A DNA stretch of 64,000 nucleotides from a bacterium (GTDB lineage: Bacteria; Sysuimicrobiota; Sysuimicrobiia; Sysuimicrobiales; Segetimicrobiaceae): assembly GCA_035307765.1 (NCBI GenBank), contig DATGHU010000025.1, positions 21,916 through 85,915 of the forward strand, read 5' to 3'. Positions within the stretch are counted from its first letter, which is position 1, and each line of letters begins with the position of its first letter. Shown one piece after another: positions 55,660 to 63,877 of this stretch. The notes under the pieces are model-generated. The model was not told the DNA's origin and made no database searches. It saw only the letters and a list, made by a program, of their open reading frames with translations. The position numbers and the translations under genes were made by a program.

Positions 55660-56481
55660 GTGCAGCGACGATCGTTCTTCGAACATCTCAGACCGTGGGT
55701 CCGGACGGCGCGGTTCGCCTTGGTCCCGCTGGTCGTCGTCGCCGCGCTGGGCCTTCTGCCGAGCGGGATCCTCGGCGCGCAGGAGTCCGCCTCCCTCAGC
55801 GTGTTCGAACTGATCGTGATGCAGCGGGTGGGGGGGAACGGGCCCGATCAGTACCGCATCACCACCTCCGGCACCGGGTTCTTCATCGCTCCGGATGGGA
55901 CGGCCCTCACCACCAGCCACGTCGTGTATCCCGCCTACCTGGATCCGGCCGGCCATCGGCTGCTCGCCATCGTGAACGGGGAGTTCTACGGCGTCCGCAT
56001 CCTCTCCGCCGATCCCCTCCCGTATGACCCTACCGATCGCAGGGCCGCGGGGGTGCCGATGACGCGCGACGTGGCGACGATTCGGCTTTCGGCCCCCGAG
56101 GTTCCCTTCGATCAGTTGGTGTTCGGCGGCGGCGCGCCCGTGGTGGCCCACCGGGGGGCGATGCCGTCCTTTCCCGCGCTCACGCTGGGGGGAGATCCCG
56201 CTCCGGGCGAGCGCATCCGGGTGTTCGGGTTCGGGCGGAGCGCCTCACCGATTCCCCACGGGTGGTCGGCGCAGGGCACCGTGGATGGATCGATGACGAT
56301 CGCCGGGGGAACGCTGGTGTTCGACGCGACGTTCACCCTGGCCACGGAACCGGGGCACAGCGGATCGCCCGTGCTCGACTCGCGAAACCGGGTCGTCGGG
56401 ATGTGGGCATGGCACAGCGCGACGAACCCCGCGGCCGGCACCGCGATCAGCAGTTCCGCCTTGGGGGCGCCGGCTCGTTAG
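55660..56481 (+). CDS. Secreted trypsin-like serine peptidase
   Basis: The 273-residue protein has an N-terminal signal peptide (ALVPLVVVAALGLLPSGILGAQ) after a basic start. The chymotrypsin-fold triad is His in TTSHVVYP, Asp in TRDVATIRL and Ser in GHSGSPVLD. There is no PDZ domain, so it is a single-domain exported peptidase. GTG 55660 has no clear ribosome site. It is convergent with the flavin reductase gene downstream. Confidence 0.87.
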   Translation: MQRRSFFEHLRPWVRTARFALVPLVVVAALGLLPSGILGAQESASLSVFELIVMQRVGGNGPDQYRITTSGTGFFIAPDGTALTTSHVVYPAYLDPAGHRLLAIVNGEFYGVRILSADPLPYDPTDRRAAGVPMTRDVATIRLSAPEVPFDQLVFGGGAPVVAHRGAMPSFPALTLGGDPAPGERIRVFGFGRSASPIPHGWSAQGTVDGSMTIAGGTLVFDATFTLATEPGHSGSPVLDSRNRVVGMWAWHSATNPAAGTAISSSALGAPAR

Positions 56482-56529
56482 ACTCTCGGGGTGCTTCGCT
56501 TGCGCCGTCGGTCCGGCTCGGCGTTGATC

Positions 56530-57105
56530 CTACGATCGGGGACCGATCCGATCGACCCACTCCGCCAGCGCCGCGAGGAGTAGCCGGATCCGTTCGCGGA
56601 CGGCCTCATCGATGAGGCGGCCGTCCCCGTCGAATCGCTCCCGCGCGGTCGCCACGTACAGCTCCGGCTTGAGCAGCACGAAGGACTCCGTGTTCAGGAG
56701 CGTCTGGCGGAGGGAGAGCTGGGCGCGGACCGTTCCCATTGCGCCGGCCGAGGCGCCCATCAGCGCGATCGGTTTGCGGCGGAGGGGCGTGTCGGGAGGG
56801 CGGGACGCCCAGTCGATCGCGTTCTTCAGCACCCCCGGGACCGAGTAGTTGTACTCGGGGGTCGCGATCAGCAGAGCGTCGGCGGCCGCGATGGCCACGC
56901 GAAATGCGGCCACGGACGGTGGGAACCCCTGGGCCTCAACATCCGCGTTGTAGAGGGGGATCGGCGTCAGGTCGGTGATCTCGAGGCTCATCCCGCTCGG
57001 GACGACCCCCTGCGCCGCCTCCAAGAGCCCGCGATTATAGGAACCACGACGCAGGCTCCCCGGGATGCCGAGGACGCGGAGGGGGGGAGACGTGACGTCA
57101 CGCAT
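56530..57105 (-). CDS. NADPH-dependent FMN reductase family protein
   Basis: The 191-residue flavodoxin-fold enzyme opens RVLGIPGSLRRGSYNRGLL (FMN phosphate loop) and has TPEYNYSVPGVLKNAIDWASRP, the family ring-contact block. Members reduce FMN, quinones, chromate or azo dyes using NADPH; the actual acceptor is unknown. Its start overlaps the 3' end of the HtrA-like gene by eight bases on the same strand, so the two form an operon under the divergent promoter near 58.1 kb. Confidence 0.9.
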   Translation of the reverse strand: MRDVTSPPLRVLGIPGSLRRGSYNRGLLEAAQGVVPSGMSLEITDLTPIPLYNADVEAQGFPPSVAAFRVAIAAADALLIATPEYNYSVPGVLKNAIDWASRPPDTPLRRKPIALMGASAGAMGTVRAQLSLRQTLLNTESFVLLKPELYVATARERFDGDGRLIDEAVRERIRLLLAALAEWVDRIGPRS

Positions 57106-58120
57106 CCTGGGGCAGCTCCGTCGGCCGGGCTTCCAGCGTCAGCGGTGTCCCTCCCCGGACGAGGTGGATCTGCAGGGTGGTGCCGATGGGATGGCGGCCC
57201 AGCGCCGCCACCAGATCGTCGAGGGTGGCGACCGGCAGGTCGCCGATCCTGACGATGAGATCGCCCGGCCGGATGCCGGAGGCGGCCGCGGCGGTGTCGG
57301 GGTGGACCTCCGTCACCCGAACGGCCGTGGCGGCCTCGAGGCGGAGGGCGACGGCGACGCGGCGGTCCAGCGGGACGGCCTGCGCCAAAATGCCGAGGTG
57401 CGCTCGGCGTACGCGCCCGTCCCGGATCAGTTGCGCGGCGACCCACTTGGCGGTGCTCACCGGAATCGCGAAGCAAATCCCCTGTGATCCGGCGATGACC
57501 GCGGTGTTGATGCCGATGACCCTCCCGCGCGAGTCGGCCAGCGGGCCTCCGGAGTTTCCGGGGTTGAGCGCGGCGTCGGTCTGAATGACGTTCTCGATCA
57601 GCCGTCCCGTTTCGGCGCGCAGGGTGCGTCCGAGGGCGCTGATCACGCCCGCGGTCACCGTCGCCTGGAACCCCAGCGGGTTGCCGACCGCCACCACGAG
57701 CTGGCCGACCCGTAGCCCCGCGGACTCGCCCAGGTCGGCCACGGGGAGGCCGCCCTCGGGCAGCCGGATGACCGCCAGGTCGCTGTACGGGTCCTCGCCC
57801 ACCGGGTGCGCCGGCAGGACGCGCCCGTCTTGAAGCCGGGCCTCGATCCGCTGCGCGGAGCGCACGACGTGGCTGTTGGTCAGCACGTATCCGTCGGGGG
57901 CAATGATCACGCCGCTTCCCGCGCCTCGAAGCTCGGGCATGCCCCGCCGGCGGAGCCGCTCCGGGGCGGGTCGGGCCATCCCGAGGCTGACCACCGATGG
58001 TCCCACCCGGTCCACGGCGCGAACCACCGCCTGCGAGTACGCGTCAAGCGCGGCCCCGTCGTCGGGGTGGGTTGAACGCTGGTCGAGATCGATCTCCGAG
58101 AGCACTGGCAGAGTGCGCAC
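57098..58120 (-). CDS. HtrA/DegQ-like PDZ serine peptidase without signal peptide
   Basis: GTG 58120 is set by GGAGGAGGG six bases upstream and gives 340 residues; a longer frame begins at 58159. The trypsin domain has triad residues His in TNSHVV, Asp in YSDLAVIRL and Ser in LNPGNSGGPL. One PDZ domain closes the protein (DTAAAASGIRPGDLIVRIGD). There is no signal peptide or membrane helix, unlike classic DegP/DegQ, so it may act in the cytoplasm. It precedes the flavin reductase and diverges from the histidine kinase gene, suggesting a stress-response setting. Confidence 0.9.
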   Translation of the reverse strand: MRTLPVLSEIDLDQRSTHPDDGAALDAYSQAVVRAVDRVGPSVVSLGMARPAPERLRRRGMPELRGAGSGVIIAPDGYVLTNSHVVRSAQRIEARLQDGRVLPAHPVGEDPYSDLAVIRLPEGGLPVADLGESAGLRVGQLVVAVGNPLGFQATVTAGVISALGRTLRAETGRLIENVIQTDAALNPGNSGGPLADSRGRVIGINTAVIAGSQGICFAIPVSTAKWVAAQLIRDGRVRRAHLGILAQAVPLDRRVAVALRLEAATAVRVTEVHPDTAAAASGIRPGDLIVRIGDLPVATLDDLVAALGRHPIGTTLQIHLVRGGTPLTLEARPTELPQDA

Positions 58121-58341
58121 GTCGGTCCCTCCTCCGTGGTCATGCCGGTTGAACGCCATGCGGTGACGTCATATTCCCCGCGCGTGTGCAGGGCGCCCGC
58201 GCCTCCTGTCCGAACGACCAGGAGGGCGCCCGTCTCTTCTGCCGTCGTCGGGTGGGCCGCCCGATCGTACGATGGGCGCGGGCGTCTTGCGCGGCGGCGA
58301 CCCCGGCGCGTCCGGGTCGTCCTTGGAGGACCGGATCGGGA
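58121..58341. promoter_or_regulatory. Divergent control region between htrA-like and kinase genes
   Basis: The 221 bases hold a perfect TGACGTCA palindrome (58164-58171), a CATATT -10-like hexamer next to it and an inverted repeat CCTCCTG-N10-CAGGAGG (58202-58225). The latter contains a CTG-N10-CAG spacing as in LexA boxes of some phyla. These are candidate operators for the kinase/regulator pair or for stress control; none is proven. Confidence 0.35.
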
Positions 58342-59556
58342 ATGGCGCACACACGCGAACGGCGGACCTCGAGATCGGCGCGCTCCGAGCGTGCGGGAGC
58401 CGATGCTCCCTCCACCCGGCCGGTCGACGAGCTGAAGGTCCTGAACGCGATCGCCGAGGCGCTGAACCGTTCTCCCGACGTGCAGCAGGCGCTCGAGCGC
58501 ACGCTCCGCCTCGTGGCCAGCCTCCTCGGGCTCCGCACCGGATGGGTGTGGCTGCTCGATCCCGACACGCAGCAGTTCTACAGCGCCGCGGCGCAGAATC
58601 TGCCGCCCTACCTGCAGGAGCCGGTGCGGATGACCGGGGCCTCGTGTTGGTGCATCGAAGAATTTCGGTCGGGAGACCTCACCCCCAAGAACATCGATGT
58701 CATCGAGTGCAGCCGGCTCCGTGCGGCGGTGAAGAAGAAGGCGGTGCATCTCACCCAGGGGCTGCGGAACCACGCCAGCATCCCGCTCTACTTCCAGAAG
58801 AAGCCCCTCGGCATCATGAACGTGACGGGCCCGTCGTGGCGGCGGCTCTCCCCCGGCGAACTGCGCCTGCTCTCAACGATCGCATATCAGGTGGGCATCG
58901 CCATCGAGCGGGCCCGGCTGGCGGAGGAGAGCGCGCGTCTGGCGCGCACCCGGGAGCGCGCTCGGATCGCCCGCGAGATCCACGACACGCTGGCGCAGGG
59001 GCTGACCGCCATCGCGCTCCACCTGGAGGGGGCGATGGCGTCCCTCGACGGGAGCCCGGCGCGGGCGCGGGAGCGGCTGCAGCGGGCGCTGGACGTATCG
59101 CGGGAGAGCCTGGAGGAGGCCCGGCGGTCCGTGCTCGATCTCCGGGCGGCCCCACTCGCCGACACGCCTCTCGGGGACGCCCTCGTCGCCCTGGGGCGCC
59201 GCTTCACCTCGGAGACCGGGGTGCGCGTCCGCGTCCGCGCGGCGGTGGCCGATCCTCTGCCCGACCGGGTCGAGGCCGAGATGCTTCGGATCGCCCAGGA
59301 GGCGCTCGCCAACGTCCGCCGGCACGCCCGGGCCGAAGAGGTGCGGGTCGCGCTGCGGCGGCGCGGGGGGCGCGTGCGTCTCACCATCCGGGACGACGGG
59401 CAGGGGTTCCTCCCCGGCGCGTCGCCCGGGGGCTTCGGGATCGTGGGGATGCGCGAACGGGCGAGACTGCTGGGGGGGACGCTGCGCGTCGGCAGTCGCC
59501 CCGGGCGGGGAACGGCGGTCGAGGTTTCGGTCCCGGTAGGACAGGCAACGAGATGA
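58342..59556 (+). CDS. GAF-domain sensor histidine kinase (NarL-partner type)
   Basis: ATG 58342 has TTGGAGGA upstream and gives 404 residues; the longer frame opening at 58186 is discarded. An N-terminal coil leads to a GAF sensor domain (about 40-190) with CWC (Cys102, Cys104) and Cys123 in IECSRL, a possible metal, heme or redox-sensing set. A HisKA_3 dimerisation domain follows with the phospho-acceptor His214 in REIHDTLAQGLTAIALHLEG. The HATPase has IAQEALANVRRHARA (N box) and GFGIVGMRERARLLGG (G boxes). No membrane helix, so it senses a cytoplasmic signal. It overlaps the response regulator by four bases. Confidence 0.93.
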   Translation: MAHTRERRTSRSARSERAGADAPSTRPVDELKVLNAIAEALNRSPDVQQALERTLRLVASLLGLRTGWVWLLDPDTQQFYSAAAQNLPPYLQEPVRMTGASCWCIEEFRSGDLTPKNIDVIECSRLRAAVKKKAVHLTQGLRNHASIPLYFQKKPLGIMNVTGPSWRRLSPGELRLLSTIAYQVGIAIERARLAEESARLARTRERARIAREIHDTLAQGLTAIALHLEGAMASLDGSPARARERLQRALDVSRESLEEARRSVLDLRAAPLADTPLGDALVALGRRFTSETGVRVRVRAAVADPLPDRVEAEMLRIAQEALANVRRHARAEEVRVALRRRGGRVRLTIRDDGQGFLPGASPGGFGIVGMRERARLLGGTLRVGSRPGRGTAVEVSVPVGQATR

Positions 59557-60173
59557 TCCGCATCCTCATCGTGGACGATCACCCGGTCGTGCGCGAGGGG
59601 CTGGCGGCCGTCCTCGAGGACGCCCGAGACTTCGAGGTGGTGGGGGCGGTGGGGTCGGCGGATGAGGCGCTGGCTGCCGCCGCCGCCGCCCGGCCCGACG
59701 TCGTCCTGCTCGATCTCGAGATGCCCGGGACGAACGGCATCGACGCGATCCCGCTGCTCGCGGCGGCGGCCTCGCATCCCCGGGTGATCGTCCTCACCGC
59801 GTACGACACCGAGGAGCGGGTCCTGGGCGCGATCCGGGCCGGGGCCGGCGGCTATCTTCTAAAGGGCGCCCCCGCCTCCGAGATCGCGCTCGCGATTCGG
59901 TCCGTGGCGGAAGGCGGGTCGTATCTCACGCCGCGGGTGGCCTCGTGGGTCGTCGCGCGGCTGAACGATCCCCGACGGCCCGGAGCGCTCAGCGGCCGGG
60001 AGCGACAGGTGTTGCGGCTCGTCGCTCAAGGCATGTCCAATAAGCAGATCGCCCGGCAGCTCAGTATCACCGAGCGCACGGTGAAGTTCCACATGACGTC
60101 TATCTTCAACAAGCTGGGGGCCGAGAACCGCGCCCAGGCAATTGCCCTGGCCGCCCAGCGGGGGCTGCTCTAA
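59553..60173 (+). CDS. NarL/LuxR-family response regulator
   Basis: ATG 59553 overlaps the kinase stop (ATGA). The 206 residues show a receiver domain with phospho-acceptor Asp54 in VVLLDLEMPGTNG, acid pocket VDDHPVV, Thr in VLTAYD and Lys in YLLKGA. The C-terminal LuxR-type helix-turn-helix reads LSGRERQVLRLVAQGMSNKQIA followed by RTVKFHMTSIFNKLGAENRAQA. It is the direct partner of the upstream kinase. Its target could be the divergent htrA-like operon, by position only. Confidence 0.96.
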   Translation: MIRILIVDDHPVVREGLAAVLEDARDFEVVGAVGSADEALAAAAAARPDVVLLDLEMPGTNGIDAIPLLAAAASHPRVIVLTAYDTEERVLGAIRAGAGGYLLKGAPASEIALAIRSVAEGGSYLTPRVASWVVARLNDPRRPGALSGRERQVLRLVAQGMSNKQIARQLSITERTVKFHMTSIFNKLGAENRAQAIALAAQRGLL

Positions 60174-60197
60174 GGACGGGTTTCCCCGGGCCGTCCT
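60173..60197 (+). terminator. Hairpin after the response regulator gene
   Basis: AGGACGG (60173-60179) and CCGTCCT (60191-60197) form a 7-bp stem with a C/G-rich loop, starting at the last base of the stop codon. No U-tract follows. Confidence 0.4.
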
Positions 60198-60339
60198 CCC
60201 ATAATGCCCTCGGGACCTGTCCGCCCGGACGGGTCGCGACGTGCCCGTTCCACCGGCGGCGGCCCGGTCCATCGCCGGATGCGGGGCACGCGGTGTCTGC
60301 CGCACACTGGAGGCAGGACACACCCGGGGGTCGATCGCC

Positions 60340-61098
60340 ATGGAGTTGAATGGACGGGTCGCGTTGATCACCGGGGCCTCCCGCGGGCTGGGCGCCGCGG
60401 TGGTCCGGCGGTTAGCTCTGCGGGGGGCCCGGCTCGTTTTGACGGCGCGCGGCGCAGCGGCGTTGGCGGAGATCGCCGACGCGGCGGGGTCGCTGACCGA
60501 GGTCGTGGCGCTGCCGGGCGATGTGGCGGATCGGGCGCACGCCGCGCGGTTGGTCGCGGCGGGGGTGGCGCGGTTTGGGGGGATCGACGTCCTGATCAAC
60601 AACGCCTCGACACTCGGCCCCACGCCGATGCCGTCTCTGGCCGTGCTCCCCTCGGACGAACTGGAAGGGATCTTTCGCGTCAACGCGGCGGCCCCGCTGG
60701 ACCTCATCCAGCTCGTCCTGCCGTTGATGAAGGCGGCGGGACGCGGGGCCATCGTCAACATCACCTCGGACGCCGGGGTGCAGGCCTATCCGGGGTGGGG
60801 GGGGTACGGCGCCAGCAAGGCCGCGCTCGAGCATCTCTCGCGCACGCTGGCCGCGGAGCTCGCCGGGAGCGCGATCAGCGTGTTCGTCGTCGACCCCGGC
60901 GACATGGACACGCAGATGCACCGGGACGCCGAGCCCGGGGTCGATCTCTCGCACCTTCCGGGTCCCGAGGAATCGGCCGCCCGCCTCGTTCAGGTCGTGG
61001 AGCGGGAGCGCGCACCGTTTGGCCGATTCGATCTGCGCACCTGGATCCCGGCGGGCGAACGGGGCGATCCCGTCTCCGCGGAGCGCGCGGGACGATGA
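60340..61098 (+). CDS. Short-chain dehydrogenase/reductase
   Basis: The 252-residue oxidoreductase starts at ATG 60340 (MELNGRVALITGASRGLGAAVV), the usual TGxxxGxG cofactor site. NNASTLGP is the NNAG-like motif. The active-site Tyr and Lys are in the YGASKAALEHLSRTL pattern, preceded by the catalytic Ser in NITSDAG. The chain ends with a region specific to few members. It overlaps the QueA-like gene by four bases. The pair suggests a linked function in nucleoside or modified-base chemistry, but the substrate is not readable. Confidence 0.9.
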   Translation: MELNGRVALITGASRGLGAAVVRRLALRGARLVLTARGAAALAEIADAAGSLTEVVALPGDVADRAHAARLVAAGVARFGGIDVLINNASTLGPTPMPSLAVLPSDELEGIFRVNAAAPLDLIQLVLPLMKAAGRGAIVNITSDAGVQAYPGWGGYGASKAALEHLSRTLAAELAGSAISVFVVDPGDMDTQMHRDAEPGVDLSHLPGPEESAARLVQVVERERAPFGRFDLRTWIPAGERGDPVSAERAGR

Positions 61099-62174
61099 CC
61101 TCCACGGCCGCCACCCACGGACTGCGCGTTGCGTTCACCGTTCCCCCGGCGCTCGAGGCGCACGAGCCTCCCGAGGCGCGTGGGCTGGCCCGCGACCGGG
61201 TCCGGCTGATGACATCCTCCCGGCACCCGGAGGCGATCAGCCACGGGCGGTTCGCGGATCTTCCCGATCTGTTGCGTCGCGGAGATCTCATCGTCGTCAA
61301 TACGTCCGCGACGCTGCCGGCGGCGCTGAGCGCGGTCCGCGGCGACGGGCGGCGCATGGCGCTGCACCTCTCGACACGGCTCCCGGGCGACCTCTGGGTG
61401 GTGGAGCCGCGGGTGGGGGAGGTGTCGCCGGGCGAGCGGCTCTCACTCCCGGGCGGAGGGCAGGCGACCCTCCTCGTCGCCTACCGCCGCTCCAGGCGAC
61501 TGTGGGTCGCTCAGCTGAACCTGGGCGGCCCGGTTATTCCGTACCTGCATCGGTGGGGGCGCCCGATCGCGTATCCATACGTCCGCGGCGAGTGGCCGCT
61601 TGAGATGTACCAGACGGTGTACGCCGATACGCCTGGATCGGCGGAGATGCCCTCGGCGGGCCGGGCGTTCACCCCGGCGGTCCTGGCCCGGTTGCGGGAT
61701 CGCGGGATCGGGCTGGCGAGGCTGGTGCTCCATACGGGCGTCGCCAGCCTGGAACGGGGCGAGCCGCCCTACGACGAGTTCTACACCGTTCCAGCCGCCA
61801 CGGCCGCGGCGATTGATGCCGCGCGGACGGCGGGCGGCCGGATCATCGCGGTCGGCACGACGGTGGTGCGGGCGCTGGAGAGCGCCGTCGATGAGGGGGG
61901 GCGGGTGATCGCCTCACGGGGCTGGACCGACCTTGTCATCACCCCCGAGCGGGGGGTGCGCACGATCGACGGGGTGCTCACGGGTTTCCACGAGCCCCGC
62001 GCTTCGCATTGGGCGATGCTCGAAGCGATTGCCGGCCGGCCGCACCTGGAGCGCGCTTACCGGGCCGCGCTGGGGCGAGGATATCTCTGGCACGAGTTCG
62101 GGGACCTGCACCTCATCCTCTCGCCCCTGCCCGCCGACGGCGGTCGGCGCCCGGGGGATGTCCGCGGCCCTTAG
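61095..62174 (+). CDS. QueA-like S-adenosylmethionine:tRNA ribosyltransferase-isomerase family protein
   Basis: Classic QueA transfers the ribosyl part of SAM to 7-aminomethyl-7-deazaguanine in tRNA to make epoxyqueuosine. The 359 residues keep the overall layout: DLLRRGDLIVVNTSATLPAAL, the PYDEFYTVPAATAAAIDAAR block, GGRIIAVGTTVVRALES and a C-terminal DGVLTGFHEPRASHWAML. The NxTRVxPARL signature reads NTSATLPAAL, so key Arg residues of the standard family are absent. A divergent subfamily is known in high-G+C bacteria, and its function is unclear. No tgt or queC-like gene is adjacent. ATG 61095 overlaps the SDR stop. Confidence 0.8.
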   Translation: MTSTAATHGLRVAFTVPPALEAHEPPEARGLARDRVRLMTSSRHPEAISHGRFADLPDLLRRGDLIVVNTSATLPAALSAVRGDGRRMALHLSTRLPGDLWVVEPRVGEVSPGERLSLPGGGQATLLVAYRRSRRLWVAQLNLGGPVIPYLHRWGRPIAYPYVRGEWPLEMYQTVYADTPGSAEMPSAGRAFTPAVLARLRDRGIGLARLVLHTGVASLERGEPPYDEFYTVPAATAAAIDAARTAGGRIIAVGTTVVRALESAVDEGGRVIASRGWTDLVITPERGVRTIDGVLTGFHEPRASHWAMLEAIAGRPHLERAYRAALGRGYLWHEFGDLHLILSPLPADGGRRPGDVRGP

Positions 62175-63475
62175 GCCCGCGGGGGGGATCGGTGCGAGTT
62201 CAGCTCCTGCAGGGCCCGCGCGAGATAGGGAGCGGCCTCCGACGGCCGCTGCTGTTCGATGAGGAGTTCGCCGAGCTCGTTGCAGGCTCGGGCGAGGTCG
62301 GGGCCGGTGCCGAGGCGCTCGAACGACGTGATGGCCTGACGATACGACGTCAGCGCCTCGGTCGGATGGCCGGTCCGACGCAGCAGTTGGGCCTTGGCCA
62401 ATTCGATCCGCGCCGCCTGCGCCCCGTCCCGCTTCGCGCGGGTGAGTCGCTCCGCTTCGGACAACGCCTGTTCGGCGCGGGAAAATGCGCCCGTGCCCAT
62501 GAGCGCCTGCGCCAGGCTCACGAAGCTCCGGGCGCGAAGGGCATCGTCCCCGGTCCGCTCGGCGCCGCGCAGGGCGTCCTCCAGCCGCACGATCGCCTCG
62601 GCGGCGTGGCCGTCCTCCAACAGCATCGTGCCCAAGCTGCCCTGGGCCTGGGCCAGGAGGCGCAGGCCCGCCAGTCCCTCATACGCGTGCTCCGCGCGGG
62701 CGAGATGCCCGACCGCCACATGGGTCGCCGTCCGGTCGCGCGCGGCCGCTCCCAGCCGCGCGTGCGTTCCCCCGATCCGCTCGAGATCCCCGATCGGCCC
62801 CAAGAGGGTCACGGCCTCGCGGAACCAGCGGGAGGCTTCGGTCCGGTCACCGCTCGCCGCCGCGGCCTGACCCAGTGAGCAGAGGAGGTCTCCGACCAAG
62901 GAGAGATCCGGACAGCCGTGCTCCGACAGCAGCCGGTACCCGCTGAGCAGGTGGTCGCGGGCGGCCGAGAGGTTCCCGCGGGCGGCCTCGACGTGGCCCA
63001 GCAGACACTCGATTCGGGCCAGCTGCTGCTCCGTTCCCGCCGACTCGGTCAGCTCGCGGCTGCGGCGGAGCTGGTCTTCGGCCGAGTCAAACTCCTTGAG
63101 GCCCACCAGGGCCGCGGCCAGCCCGATCCGACAGTCCAACTCCACCTCGGCGTCGTGTCGCTGCTGCGCCGAGGACAGCGCGGCGGAGAACCGCTCTTGC
63201 GCCTCGGACACATCTCCTTGCGCGAGTATCACGCGCGCGGCCCGGACGTCGACCCGGGCCGCATCCTCGCTGAGCTGAGCGCTGTCTTCCAGAAAGTAGC
63301 CGATCGGCGTCGCCAGGCGGCGCGCCAGCAGTCGGAGGGTGTCGATCGACGGATTTGCGCGCCCCTTCTCGACCAGGCTGATGAACCCCTTGGTCAGCTC
63401 GGTTCCCCCGAGTTGAGACTGGGTGAGCCCCAGCGCCCTGCGTCGTGATCTGATGCGCTCGCCCAACGATGCCAC
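62171..63475 (-). CDS. XRE-family regulator with TPR array
   Basis: The 434-residue protein has an N-terminal helix-turn-helix (RIRSRRRALGLTQSQLGG, then LTKGFISLVEKGRANPSIDTLRLLARRLATP), which places it in the XRE/Cro class. The rest is about eight TPR units (for example LAAALVGLKEFDSAEDQLRRS, LGTMLLEDGHAAEAIVRLEDAL). This HTH+TPR layout is found in Rgg/PlcR-like and streptomycete-type regulators that respond to peptides or partners. GTG 63475 opens the frame. It overlaps the QueA-like gene tail convergently by four bases, so transcription interference is possible. Confidence 0.88.
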   Translation of the reverse strand: MASLGERIRSRRRALGLTQSQLGGTELTKGFISLVEKGRANPSIDTLRLLARRLATPIGYFLEDSAQLSEDAARVDVRAARVILAQGDVSEAQERFSAALSSAQQRHDAEVELDCRIGLAAALVGLKEFDSAEDQLRRSRELTESAGTEQQLARIECLLGHVEAARGNLSAARDHLLSGYRLLSEHGCPDLSLVGDLLCSLGQAAAASGDRTEASRWFREAVTLLGPIGDLERIGGTHARLGAAARDRTATHVAVGHLARAEHAYEGLAGLRLLAQAQGSLGTMLLEDGHAAEAIVRLEDALRGAERTGDDALRARSFVSLAQALMGTGAFSRAEQALSEAERLTRAKRDGAQAARIELAKAQLLRRTGHPTEALTSYRQAITSFERLGTGPDLARACNELGELLIEQQRPSEAAPYLARALQELNSHRSPPRA

Positions 63476-63661
63476 TGCGACCCCACCATGGTTAGCGCCA
63501 CTAGATGCGGACGATTATTTTTGTCAGGTTGGGGCAAACTCCTGCTCGTCGTCGCGGCCGCCCCGGCGTTCGGGGTCTCGGGCGGCTCTGGCGTGTCGGC
63601 ACGGCACCGCGCAGGCCGCGGCGGCATCACTCCGTATGCCGACGCCGATCGCCGTCGTCGG

Positions 63662-63689
63662 TTGACACCCCCCCCGGGGTTGTTATAAT
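63662..63689 (+). promoter_or_regulatory. Promoter of the tRNA-Thr/tuf unit
   Basis: TTGACA (63662-63667), a 16-base spacer and TATAAT (63684-63689) with an upstream TGn make a near-perfect housekeeping promoter, 14 bases before tRNA-Thr. Confidence 0.85.
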
Positions 63690-63703
63690 CAATCTGCGCG
63701 TGA

Positions 63704-63779
63704 GCCCACGTAGCTCAGGCGGCAGAGCGTGTCCTTGGTAAGGACAAGGTCACCGGTTCGAATCCGGTCGTGGGCTCCA
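63704..63779 (+). tRNA. tRNA-Thr (anticodon GGU)
   Basis: Acceptor GCCCACG/CGTGGGC, anticodon loop TTGGTAA (GGU), T-arm ACCGGTTCGAATCCGGT and encoded CCA. The order tRNA then tuf is common to many bacteria. Confidence 0.96.
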
Positions 63780-63877
63780 GACCAGCCCCTTCCGCGTCGT
63801 CCCCACTTTCCCGTCCGGGATGATGGTGGGCGGAGGCGGCGGGGCATCCTGATCTGTGGGATCGGGGAGGCAGGGGG

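Noticed and set aside
58202-58225. CTG-N10-CAG as a LexA box
   Set aside because: The inside is G+C-rich rather than AT-rich and no LexA or SOS gene is adjacent; kept only as a generic dyad.
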